The position numbers and the translations under genes were made by a program. This document shows, in pieces, positions 6,401 to 10,631 of a DNA stretch of 10,631 bases (positions within the stretch are counted from its first letter, which is position 1; every line of letters begins with the position of its first letter). The notes beneath the pieces were generated by a model. That model was not told the DNA's origin, did no database searches, and was given only the letters and a program-made list of their open reading frames with translations. The DNA comes from Temnopleurus reevesii (Eukaryota > Echinodermata > Echinoidea > Temnopleuroida > Temnopleuridae). The stretch covers positions 6,904 through 17,534 of the forward strand of contig BQKZ01004194.1 of assembly GCA_036244855.1 (NCBI GenBank), written 5' to 3'.

Positions 6401-9267
6401 TCTATCTGACAGAAGTCTAACAATTGCTTGAACCAAAGGTCTTTGCATGTCCTCTTTTGTTTACAATATGGTAATGCTGCTTTAACCACTAGCAAGTCAA
6501 ATTTTCTGACTTGAAAATATTGTTCAGTCCCAGCAGATTTGATTAATACAAGGATGAGTCTAATACTAATATCAAAATGTAATCATGGGAAGTTTACTTA
6601 ATTGAGGGATGTAAAAACAAAATGTATGCCAATATATCACCTTCTATATTATTCTAAGTTCATTAATGTTGTGTCATGCATTTAGATTTTAGCGTTCATG
6701 ATTCAAAAATGTCTTTTTTACAGTATTTTTTTTCATTTACAGCTAAATTCATGTACATTGTATGATTTCTTATTAAAACTTTTCACTGTTTAATGTTAAA
6801 TGTGCACTTCATTTCAAGCTTTGCTTTCCGAGTTTTCATTTCCCTTCTACTTTTCCAAAATTGTAAGTGTATTGGCATGAATCTACCTCAAAATGGAAAG
6901 ATTTCTAAATTAAATTGATTTGACAAAACAATTACGACTTCTTTGATTTCCTTTTGAACAGGGGTAATGAGTTAGCATGAAGACTTGCAAATATTGAAAT
7001 TAATACTTACCTGTTTAGCTGGGAACGTATGATTTTTGTCCCACTCAGCTGCATTGGGCGCGAGCTCATTATCAGCAAAGTCTCTACATGTCTTCCTCAG
7101 CATCTCATGTTCCTCTGGTAGGCTAGCAAGGCTTGAGACGGAACATCGTAACTGATGGCCTGCAGGAAAGATAAATGATTTAAATTGTACCATAGGTAGG
7201 CCTAGACTCGTAGCCTAAACCTAATAAAAAAAGTGGACAATATTACAATACCAGCATTTAAAGATATATTCTGGTGTTTGTTTAAAAAAATAAAATAAAT
7301 GTTCACAGAATCGCACAAAATGTGAGAAGAATGTTCAGAACTATGAATAAATAATATGTGCCAAAGTGTTTTGCAAGAAAATGTATAATGGCAGAGAAAT
7401 GTGCAAATAAAGGGTCAAAATTGGGCCATGTCGGGCCGACAGATTTTATACCAGTCCCACGCGCTGCTTCCTGTGTTTGCTGCAGTGGACAGAGCACGTG
7501 GAGAATGACATAATTTCGCTTTTAACCGGTTTGAGGTTATCATATTAGTTTTCCCTTGTCTACACAAGTCACGTTGTGCTTTGTTTGTAGGCTGTGTATA
7601 CCGCCACACGCGTGTGGCTGTATCCAAACCCTTGTCTATTGGATACAGCCACACGTTTTGAGAAATTATAATGCTTATATCTCGGGAATGAAGTAATGTG
7701 AAATCACGATAAGTCTTTGTAAATTTATATTGAAATAATAATTATGCATAAACCCTGTCAAAACCCCCAAATAAATCCCCAAAACGAAAATAAAATATGA
7801 GGTTTTTAGTTTTTCAAACGGTGTCTGAAATGAAAGACTATATAGCTCTATTTACTTTGTACATACACGCGTGTGGCGGTATACACTGCCTTGTTTGTAA
7901 CATAAGATTATTTTAATCATTCATTTTTCCAATTTGAAGTTCTTTGCAAGTACTCGATATTCGCTTTAAAATAAATTGAATGCAGTGGTGGAGCTCTTTT
8001 TTGTTTTTGAAATACCATTTTATCATATTTATGTGTCCACAATTCCACAACCCGAGCAATGTTTCATCAAGACTCAAGTAAGGGGAAAAAAATCAGAGAA
8101 CAGATTGCATTAAGGATCTAGGGTTTGAGTCCAGCTTTCAACCATGGCTAATGTTGGTTAATAAATAACACAAATATTCATATAAATTACAGATCTAGAC
8201 AATCGTGTAATTACAATCTTAAAATTGGCCACAATGCATTGTGAATGACAGGTCAAAGTCAAGACCTTAAGGCTTAAGAAGTCAGGGTATGGTCCGCTCA
8301 TATAAAGGCACGCGTAATAAAAAGGCACGCATTCAAAATGCGCGTTTTATCTATGGCAAATACGCGCTAGAAAAACTCTGTTGCTTGTCTATGCATGGGA
8401 CTAAGGAAGCTTTTGCGAACGTAATTTTTTGCTAATGCAGTCAAGAATTGGGCACAAAATCGTTAGTTTTCTTTAATACCAATGATTCGTTACTATTTCA
8501 TATTAATCTCTAGAATTTTTATGACATTAGGAAGTAGAAAATATAGCAATAAAAGTTGATAATTATCGTTTATTTGATCGACAAAAGAGCAGTGCGTGCC
8601 TTTAAATGTGTTCCAAAAACCACTACAGTTTGAAAGACGTTGTCGGAAACTGTTCCTCGTGGACGATTTGTCTGCTTTTTTCTGTTCAATATTTATATCT
8701 TCATAATCCTCAGAATATTCTCCTTCGAATGATACCAGATTCAGTGATTGAATGATATATTTTACTGTTCTATATTTGCTCAGAAATAAGGTGCGTGCCT
8801 TTATAGACTTCCATCATACACACAACACATCTTAACCCAGGCATCATGTTCATGCAAACAAAGTCAAACATCTAGATGTAATCTATAGTTATTAAGTATT
8901 ATTTTTAAAATCCGAATCATATTAGCTTTGAATTCAATAACAGGGATCAAAGGTAGGGATTGTATAAATCGTAGTCGAGCCCATCAATCGTCCGTCCCCT
9001 TCTCCAACTCCAAGTTCAGTAAAGTCACCGGTATTCTAACTGAGATCACCCCGGCTCCAGCCGCCTGGTGCAACGTGCGAAAATGGTCGTCTCCTGCCAC
9101 AAATTGGATTTCGCCGCCCAGTCATACATATCTAAGGTTATTCTGCATTTTACCAACATTTTCATGCTAAAATTACTATGTTCAAATTCATTTCGTATGT
9201 TCTTACCTGATGTCTGTCTGGCATGAGGCACAATTCTTCGAGCAATTTGGCACAGAACGGACGACAT
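74..9267 (-). CDS. ACADS: Short-chain acyl-CoA dehydrogenase, mitochondrial (whole gene, nine coding exons)
   Basis: Seen: the CDS is join(9207-9267, 7011-7159, 6217-6366, 5138-5249, 4647-4798, 3870-4040, 1589-1822, 1065-1121, 74-235) on the minus strand, 1248 nt, 415 aa. All eight introns are GT-AG and the frame stays open. Residues 1-30 are Arg-rich and almost free of acids, as in a mitochondrial presequence. Both acyl-CoA dehydrogenase signatures are present (A153-A165, containing SEPDNGSDAG; Q365-D384, containing [17 protein letters not shown]), as are WITN at 185-188 and the catalytic-base segment IYEGTSEIQ with Glu392. Known of the family: FAD-dependent matrix homotetramer that oxidises butyryl-CoA to crotonyl-CoA in the first step of beta-oxidation and passes electrons to ETF. 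Inferred domains: N-terminal helical about 32-145, middle beta about 150-245, C-terminal helical about 257-406. SCAD-type sequence in exons 3-9 ([26 protein letters not shown]) argues against MCAD, SBCAD or IVD. An in-frame ATG at 9316-9318 could add 17 residues. Confidence 0.96.
236..1064 (-). other. ACADS: Intron 8 (829 bp)
   Basis: Bounded by GTGAGA after exon 8 and CCCTACAG before exon 9. It contains only AT-rich unique-looking sequence. Open frames at 519-797, 759-962 and 944-1179 show no recognisable domain. I see no repeat or conserved element. Confidence 0.85.
1065..1121 (-). CDS. ACADS: ACADS exon 8: short exon in the C-terminal domain
   Basis: A 57-base, 19-codon exon encoding residues 344-362 ([19 protein letters not shown]). 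Human SCAD has [19 protein letters not shown] here, so the two central residues differ (FC for AI). The acceptor is ttattaaaacag|GAA and the donor CAG|GTGAGA; both phases are 0. It is too short for simple ORF finding but is placed securely by the match and by the splice sites. Confidence 0.96.
1122..1588 (-). other. ACADS: Intron 7 (467 bp)
   Basis: Bounded by GTTTGT and AAAACAG. AT-rich with no visible gene or repeat. Confidence 0.85.
1589..1822 (-). CDS. ACADS: ACADS exon 7: core of the C-terminal helical domain
   Basis: Encodes residues 266-343 (78 codons, phase 0 on both sides); it is the longest exon. It reads [20 protein letters not shown], then a helix with [13 protein letters not shown], then [20 protein letters not shown]. 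Human SCAD has [20 protein letters not shown] and [15 protein letters not shown] at the same places. The acceptor is ttttaccctcag|TCT. The donor AAG|GTTTGT departs from consensus at +3. The Arg of DAGRIG corresponds to a tetramer-interface FAD contact in family structures (family knowledge). Confidence 0.97.
2810..2905 (-). pseudogene. Decayed copy of the exon 6 3' half (pseudo-exon 6a)
   Basis: On the minus strand this aligns with the last roughly 105 bases of exon 6. Shared words include ATCTACCTGTCACCTCATCT (exon 6 has ACATCCACCTGTCAACTCATC), then GACCAAGAGGGAATGGGTGTC against GGTCAAGAAGGGATGGGGTTC, ending AAGATTGCATG against AAGATCGCAATG. In the aligned frame it has several stops (for example the TAG after GAAAAC and the TAG after CTTAAG), and the GT donor is gone. 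It cannot code and is read as a dead duplicate inside intron 6. Confidence 0.7.
3030..3110 (-). pseudogene. Decayed copy of the exon 6 end with its intron flank (pseudo-exon 6b)
   Basis: On the minus strand it reads GGTCAAGAAGTGGGATTCAA then GAGTGCAATTGTAGACTTC, against exon 6 GGTCAAGAAGGGATGGGGTTC then AAGATCGCAATG|GTATGCCTC. The intron side matches as well: + strand cttgaattatacaaaattct resembles attgaattgtacaaattact next to real exon 6. The upstream codons have diverged and the donor GT has become GT in a poor context. It carries the array into the microsatellite. Confidence 0.6.
3127..3409. repeat. ATC/GAT trinucleotide microsatellite (about 280 bp, interrupted)
   Basis: Nearly continuous (ATC)n on the plus strand, which is (GAT)n in the sense of the ACADS transcript. 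It is broken by short variants (cgtcgtcgttgtcgtcgtcg near 3270-3290, ttcattatc, acctcattatc). In one minus-strand frame it gives a long poly-Asp ORF, in others poly-Met or poly-Ser. All are artefacts of the repeat, which sits wholly inside intron 6. Related short ATC/CAT words spread from about 2600 to 3780. Confidence 0.95.
3495..3577 (-). pseudogene. Decayed copy of the exon 6 end (pseudo-exon 6c)
   Basis: Best preserved of the exon 6 copies. On the minus strand AAGGAAAACCTACTCGATCA then AGAAGGGATGGGTTGAAGATCGCG aligns with exon 6 AAGGAGAACCTTCTCGGTCA then AGAAGGGATGGGGTTCAAGATCGCA. Translated, [11 protein letters not shown] corresponds to exon 6 [11 protein letters not shown]. One G is missing in the GGGG run, which shifts the frame before KIA, and the donor GT is replaced (ATCATAGG instead of ATGGTATG). 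Hence non-functional. Confidence 0.75.
3587..3695 (-). repeat. Intron-flank repeat unit of the exon 6 array
   Basis: Two parts repeat elsewhere in intron 6. The segment near 3587-3616 (catta then cataaatcaacaccat) resembles 2691-2720 and 3783-3812. The segment near 3665-3692 (gattctaaatctaaatgtaa) resembles 3098-3125 (gattctaaatttacatgtaa). The exon-derived middle appears deleted here. This shows that the duplicated unit included intron as well as exon. Confidence 0.55.
3870..4040 (-). CDS. ACADS: ACADS exon 6: end of beta domain and start of C-terminal helical domain
   Basis: Encodes residues 209-265 in phase 0 on both sides (57 codons). [21 protein letters not shown], the [20 protein letters not shown] stretch and EGMGFKIAM match SCAD from end to end. 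The acceptor is gtctatttttag|GGG and the donor is ATG|GTATGC. The 3' roughly 105 bases of this exon recur as decayed copies further along intron 6 (about 2810-2905, 3030-3110 and 3495-3577). Confidence 0.97.
4096..4131 (-). pseudogene. Partial copy of exon 5 (pseudo-exon 5D)
   Basis: Only about 36 bases align: GATCATTGTGTTCTTAATAA then TGCC on the minus strand, against GATCATTGGGTTCTAAACGG then TGCC in exon 5 (DHWVLNGA). It is the outermost and shortest unit of the array, next to aagcttctaaa at 4144. Confidence 0.7.
4241..4326 (-). pseudogene. Decayed tandem copy of exon 5 with internal deletion (pseudo-exon 5C)
   Basis: On the minus strand GATCATTGGGTTCT runs directly into TATGAGGCAGAAGCTGCC. 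This skips about 31 bases that encode [10 protein letters not shown] in exon 5 and shifts the frame. The rest reads [17 protein letters not shown], stop, where the exon 5 His codon CAC has become TAG. A donor-like AAG|GTAACA is kept, so this copy could still be tested for aberrant splicing, but no full-length product is possible. Confidence 0.9.
4433..4545 (-). pseudogene. Decayed tandem copy of the exon 5 3' half (pseudo-exon 5B)
   Basis: On the minus strand it translates in the exon 5 frame as [16 protein letters not shown], stop, [14 protein letters not shown], against [20 protein letters not shown] and the rest of exon 5. The Glu codon GAG has become TAG, and the donor AAGGTAA has become CAAGATAA, so the GT is lost. 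It follows the same intron flank as the real exon. This is clearly a duplicated and dead exon. Confidence 0.9.
4647..4798 (-). CDS. ACADS: ACADS exon 5: middle beta domain, FAD and substrate contacts
   Basis: Encodes the last two bases of Asp158 and residues 159-208. [16 protein letters not shown] completes signature 1. [20 protein letters not shown] holds the WITN element (185-188) that packs on the FAD in family structures. It ends [11 protein letters not shown]. The acceptor is tttgctcctgtag|AT and the donor is AAG|GTAAAA, a weaker site; intron phase is 0. The 3' roughly 115 bases of this exon, with the adjoining intron, are the source of the degenerate tandem copies at 4096-4545. Confidence 0.97.
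4799..5137 (-). other. ACADS: Intron 4 (339 bp)
   Basis: Bounded by GTAAGT and CCTGTAG. It has no visible repeat or gene. Confidence 0.85.
5138..5249 (-). CDS. ACADS: ACADS exon 4: linker into the middle beta domain
   Basis: Encodes residues 121-157 plus the first base of codon 158. It reads [19 protein letters not shown], then [22 protein letters not shown] begins the first acyl-CoA dehydrogenase signature. Acceptor ggctttctttcag|TCT and donor CAG|GTAAGT are both strong; the intron is phase 1. Human SCAD has SEPG here. In this gene codon 158 is completed across the intron as GAT (Asp), giving SEPD. The PROSITE-style signature tolerates this, and many other acyl-CoA dehydrogenases have EPD here. 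Confidence 0.96.
5250..6216 (-). other. ACADS: Intron 3 (967 bp)
   Basis: Bounded by GTAAGC and TTCTTTCAG. AT-rich. A short tcatttattcat-like run lies near 5692-5720. Several open frames (5503-5799, 5707-5994, 5969-6295) lack domain-like sequence, and the last one merely overlaps exon 3 on the other strand. I find no convincing copies of exon 3 or exon 4 here, unlike introns 5 and 6. Confidence 0.8.
6217..6366 (-). CDS. ACADS: ACADS exon 3: N-terminal helical domain
   Basis: Encodes residues 71-120 exactly in phase 0 (50 codons). It contains [17 protein letters not shown] and [20 protein letters not shown], the latter being almost invariant in SCAD. The exon ends at MSVCN, where human SCAD has MSVNN. 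The acceptor is acatgtag|ATA, with a weak pyrimidine tract, and the donor is AAT|GTAAGC. This part builds the N-terminal alpha domain, which lines the acyl-CoA pocket in family structures. Confidence 0.96.
6367..7010 (-). other. ACADS: Intron 2 (644 bp)
   Basis: Bounded by GTAAGT and CATGTAG. AT-rich, with T-runs near 6716-6735 and no recognisable element. Confidence 0.85.
7011..7159 (-). CDS. ACADS: ACADS exon 2: end of presequence and start of N-terminal helical domain
   Basis: Encodes the last two bases of Gly21 and residues 22-70. The first part ([12 protein letters not shown]) still looks like presequence. [20 protein letters not shown] then matches the first helix of mature SCAD (human [20 protein letters not shown]), and NHTFPAKQ matches the EHLFPAAQ segment. 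The acceptor is ttcctgcag|GC with a pyrimidine tract and the donor is CAG|GTAAGT, an ideal site. The exon ends in phase 0. The cleavage site for the mature protein is probably within residues 21-32, inferred by comparison and not visible directly. Confidence 0.95.
7581..7589. repeat. Left target-site duplication of the 301-bp MITE
   Basis: ttgtttgta, repeated exactly at 7891-7899 on the other side of the element. Confidence 0.75.
7590..7890. mobile_element. 301-bp MITE with 26-bp terminal inverted repeats
   Basis: The ends 7590-7615 and 7865-7890 are inverted repeats with one mismatch at position 4. They begin GGC[T/A]GTGTATACCGCC and contain the palindrome ACACGCGTGT. The element is flanked by a perfect 9-bp direct repeat, ttgtttgta, at 7581-7589 and 7891-7899. 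There is no transposase ORF, so it is non-autonomous. A 9-bp duplication suggests a Mutator-like family. An alternative reading with ends AGGC...GCCT gives a 7-bp duplication, so the superfamily is uncertain. The interior is AT-rich. Confidence 0.85.
7611..7655. repeat. Hairpin inside the MITE left arm
   Basis: cgtgtggctgtatccaa (7611-7627) and ttggatacagccacacg (7639-7655) are perfect 17-bp inverted repeats around an 11-base loop. The arms resemble the terminal repeat core (gtataccgccacacg), so this looks like a subterminal variant of the same motif. Confidence 0.85.
7891..7899. repeat. Right target-site duplication of the 301-bp MITE
   Basis: ttgtttgta, identical to 7581-7589. Confidence 0.75.
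8301..8805. mobile_element. Candidate TA-flanked MITE (about 500 bp)
   Basis: tataaaggcacgc (8301-8313) and gcgtgcctttata (8793-8805) are exact 13-bp inverted repeats. Taking TA as a target duplication leaves 11-bp ends TAAAGGCACGC. Secondary copies of the core lie inside at 8321-8330 (aaaggcacgc) and 8594-8603 (gcgtgccttt). There is no ORF. The TA border is typical of Tc1/mariner or related elements, but the short repeats leave the family open. Confidence 0.55.
8940..9130. other. GC-richer island in intron 1 with coding-like but unidentified frames
   Basis: This stretch has many CpGs and a higher GC content than its surroundings. On the minus strand one frame is open for 45 codons between stops (9121 down to the TGA at 8984-8986) and includes [18 protein letters not shown] and [19 protein letters not shown] second frame includes [17 protein letters not shown]. 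Neither has a start codon or a family I can name. It may be a fragment of a dispersed repeat, an unused or alternative exon, or chance. Confidence 0.35.
9207..9267 (-). CDS. ACADS: ACADS exon 1: start codon and mitochondrial presequence
   Basis: Encodes residues 1-20 plus the first base of Gly21 ([20 protein letters not shown]). The peptide has four Arg, no Asp or Glu and alternating hydrophobic residues, which fits an amphipathic matrix-targeting helix. The start ATG (9265-9267) has A at -3, a favourable context, and gives 415 residues, close to the family length. A second in-frame ATG 51 bases upstream (9316-9318) has T at -3 and would add MAANHLRSIFICYPTLK; a TAG codon lies directly before it. 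The donor is G|GTAAGA and the intron phase is 1. Presequences are poorly conserved, so the exact start rests on context and length only. Confidence 0.85.
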
Positions 9268-9310
9268 TTTCAGTGTTGGGTAACATATGAAAATCGAACG
9301 AAGGTGGTTT

Positions 9311-9325
9311 GCTGCCATCTATTGG
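9311..9325 (-). promoter_or_regulatory. CCAAT box and YY1/TISU-like motif at the upstream ATG
   Basis: On the minus strand the sequence reads CCAATAGATGGCAGC. CCAAT (9321-9325) lies about 55 bases before the chosen start. AGATGGCAGC resembles the YY1/TISU consensus (AAGATGGCGGC), an element of short-5'-UTR genes that is frequent in mitochondrial genes of vertebrates. The ATG inside it is in frame with ACADS. There is no TATA box nearby. Function is inferred from motif similarity only. Confidence 0.3.
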
Positions 9326-9415
9326 TTGATGGTGGAGCTGTTTTAAATGTTGGCGTGTGTTGTTTTTATTTATGCCTGGGGAAATTCTAACATGGTGAGG
9401 TTACACCAAAGTTCT

Positions 9416-9440
9416 CTTCTTCTTCTTCTTCTTCTTCTTC
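9416..9440. repeat. (CTT)8 microsatellite
   Basis: Eight perfect CTT units on the plus strand (GAA on the minus strand), about 150 bases upstream of the ACADS start. Confidence 0.95.
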
Positions 9441-9757
9441 CTTTAGTGTGCAGAACCTCATTGGAGTATTGTCGCGCAACATCGGTTGGTTGTATTTCTT
9501 GCTAACATGATTTGAACTTAGCTTGAACCCGCTTGATAAAGTATTTACAATATTTACAAATCTTCTTGTGTATCTTAGAGAGTGAGTGTGACAATTCGTG
9601 ACTTGAAGACGTCTAAGGAAGACGTGATCAAACAGCCAAATAAACGGAATATCTCAATTGAAGACTAACCTGAAAGAGGAAAACTATTATTTACGACACT
9701 GTGCGAAATGTGATTGACACATTACATTTAGGGGCGAATCCAGGATTTAAAAATTCT

Positions 9758-9882
9758 GGGGCCTGTAATAAGAGATACAATTAATTTTGCAATTAATTGC
9801 ATCTCTTTTGTACACAATTTGCCATAAACTTGCAATTAATATTTATCGTAAGTTTAATTGCATCTTTTGTGTTACAGGCCCC
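9758..9882. mobile_element. Small palindromic (fold-back) element, 125 bp
   Basis: ggggcctgtaa (9758-9768) and ttacaggcccc (9872-9882) are exact inverted repeats. Inside, agagatacaattaatt (9771-9786) pairs with aattaattgcatctct (9791-9806) with one mismatch around a 4-base loop. A third related word, taattgcatctttt, lies near 9855-9868. No clear target duplication is seen. It is likely a short non-autonomous element or hairpin repeat. Confidence 0.55.
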
Positions 9883-10023
9883 TGGACTGAGAAGGAAAAA
9901 AAATCTCTGAATGTTTTATATTCTGATTGAAATATTTAAAAGGTTGAATGTATCAATGTATCATATCTAGTGTATTCCTCGATGAAAATAAAACTTTTCT
10001 CTTTGCGTTAAACATTAAAAAAT

Positions 10024-10036
10024 GGGGGGGGGGGGG
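10024..10036. repeat. Homopolymer run of 13 G
   Basis: Thirteen consecutive G on the plus strand. Length may vary or be misassembled. Confidence 0.95.
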
Positions 10037-10618
10037 TAATAATAAACCAATGGCAGAGAAGTGTATGATATCACGTGACCAAACATTGCTAATTTGACAA
10101 ACAAGATCGAGTTATACATTTGAAATATTCTTAATTGCTCTATCAATAGTCCGATTTGCTTCTAACTTGTGTTTTATCTGTTCTGAATTTCTGCTGTTAA
10201 TCAATACAAGATTTTTTTCTTGAGCAGTCCCAGTCTTTAAAAACATTATTTACAAATATCTACATAGGTAACGGAGTTACGCTTTGGAAAAGCTAGTTCG
10301 CCCCCTCCCCACCCCAGATCCATGTCTGACCACTAATGGAAATGTAAAACATTCCAAGATTATCGTTCGGCGGTAAATTGAATAGAAAAGAGAGAGTAGA
10401 CAGAATCTAATTGAAATATAATAACAATTTCACTTTTAAAATCCAGTCATCCAGTCCAGTTTCTAAAACTGCCAAGTGTTGGTTTCATGCTAATTTGAGT
10501 ATCTTCCTCTCAAATGGAGTCATCTATTAAATTATTTGGTTCTGCCGATGAGACAATCCCTCACCTCCTCGTCGATCGAAATAAATGCGCTATTTTTTTC
10601 CTTAGCTCTGATCTGCTT

Positions 10619-10631
10619 TGTGTGTGTGTGT
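10619..10631. repeat. (TG)n dinucleotide repeat at the window edge
   Basis: At least 13 bases of TG repeat; it runs off the right edge. Confidence 0.85.

Larger units (their letters stand above)
7160..9206 (-). other. ACADS: Intron 1 (2047 bp) with transposon insertions
   Basis: Bounded by GTAAGA and TTCCTGCAG. It holds the 301-bp inverted-repeat element at 7590-7890, a second candidate element at about 8301-8805 and a GC-richer island at about 8940-9130. The remaining stretches are AT-rich with no gene. Confidence 0.85.
9268..10631. other. Upstream flank of ACADS without a supported gene
   Basis: It contains the presumed promoter and 5' UTR (near 9268-9400), a CTT microsatellite, a palindromic element, a G-run and a TG repeat at the edge. 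A plus-strand frame from the ATG at 10514 stays open to the window end (MESSIKLFGSADETIPHLLV...) but has no family match I can make, and its last part is the TG repeat. Confidence 0.7.

Noticed and set aside
1823..9206. Introns 1 and 6 both being exactly 2047 bp
   Set aside because: Their contents are unrelated, so equal length appears to be coincidence.
9374..9420. Plus-strand first exon of a divergently transcribed gene (ATGGTGAGG at 9392)
   Set aside because: Only an ATG beside a donor-like word; no coding evidence downstream.
10560..10580. Minus-strand splice donor-like GAGGAG|GTGAGG as an exon of a neighbouring gene
   Set aside because: A single donor-like word without a supported reading frame or acceptor is expected by chance.
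10514..10631. Start of a plus-strand gene at the right edge
   Set aside because: Only about 39 open codons, AT-rich and ending in a TG repeat; no recognisable domain, and the window ends before it can be tested.
1..10631. tRNA, rRNA, CRISPR or operon-like features
   Set aside because: None found by eye; the window has the structure of a spliced animal gene and its introns.

Overview
The window is animal nuclear DNA: AT-rich, intron-rich, with GT-AG introns, microsatellites and small inverted-repeat transposons. One gene fills most of it. It lies on the minus strand and encodes a mitochondrial short-chain acyl-CoA dehydrogenase (SCAD, ACADS family). I rebuilt nine coding exons (9207-9267, 7011-7159, 6217-6366, 5138-5249, 4647-4798, 3870-4040, 1589-1822, 1065-1121, 74-235, in transcript order). 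They join without a frame error into 1248 nt, or 415 residues plus stop. Every junction has GT and AG. The length is close to that of mammalian SCAD (about 412). The protein reads like an invertebrate orthologue; a marine deuterostome such as an echinoderm is a guess from gene style and repeats, not a demonstrated assignment.

Layout from left to right: the last exon with the stop codon (3' UTR runs off the left edge), exons 8 and 7, a long intron 6, exons 6, 5, 4, 3 and 2 at short spacing, a long intron 1, exon 1 with the mitochondrial presequence near 9267, then about 1.36 kb of upstream DNA with no gene I can support.

The most unusual structure lies in introns 5 and 6. Each holds several decayed tandem copies of the 3' part of the exon just upstream of it in the transcript (exons 5 and 6), together with adjoining intron sequence. 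The copies carry stop codons, deletions and in places broken donor sites, so they look like dead pseudo-exons. In intron 6 the array is interrupted by a roughly 280-bp (GAT/ATC)n tract, which creates a false poly-Asp reading frame.

Intron 1 carries two candidate MITEs. One is 301 bp with 26-bp terminal inverted repeats and a 9-bp target duplication. The other is about 500 bp with TA at its borders. Intron 1 also has a GC-richer island with coding-like but unidentified reading frames. The region upstream of the gene has a small palindromic element, a CTT microsatellite, a 13-G run and a terminal TG repeat. I see no prokaryotic features, CRISPR array, tRNA or rRNA. There is no evidence of a new multi-gene system; the novelty here is in the evolution of the gene's introns.
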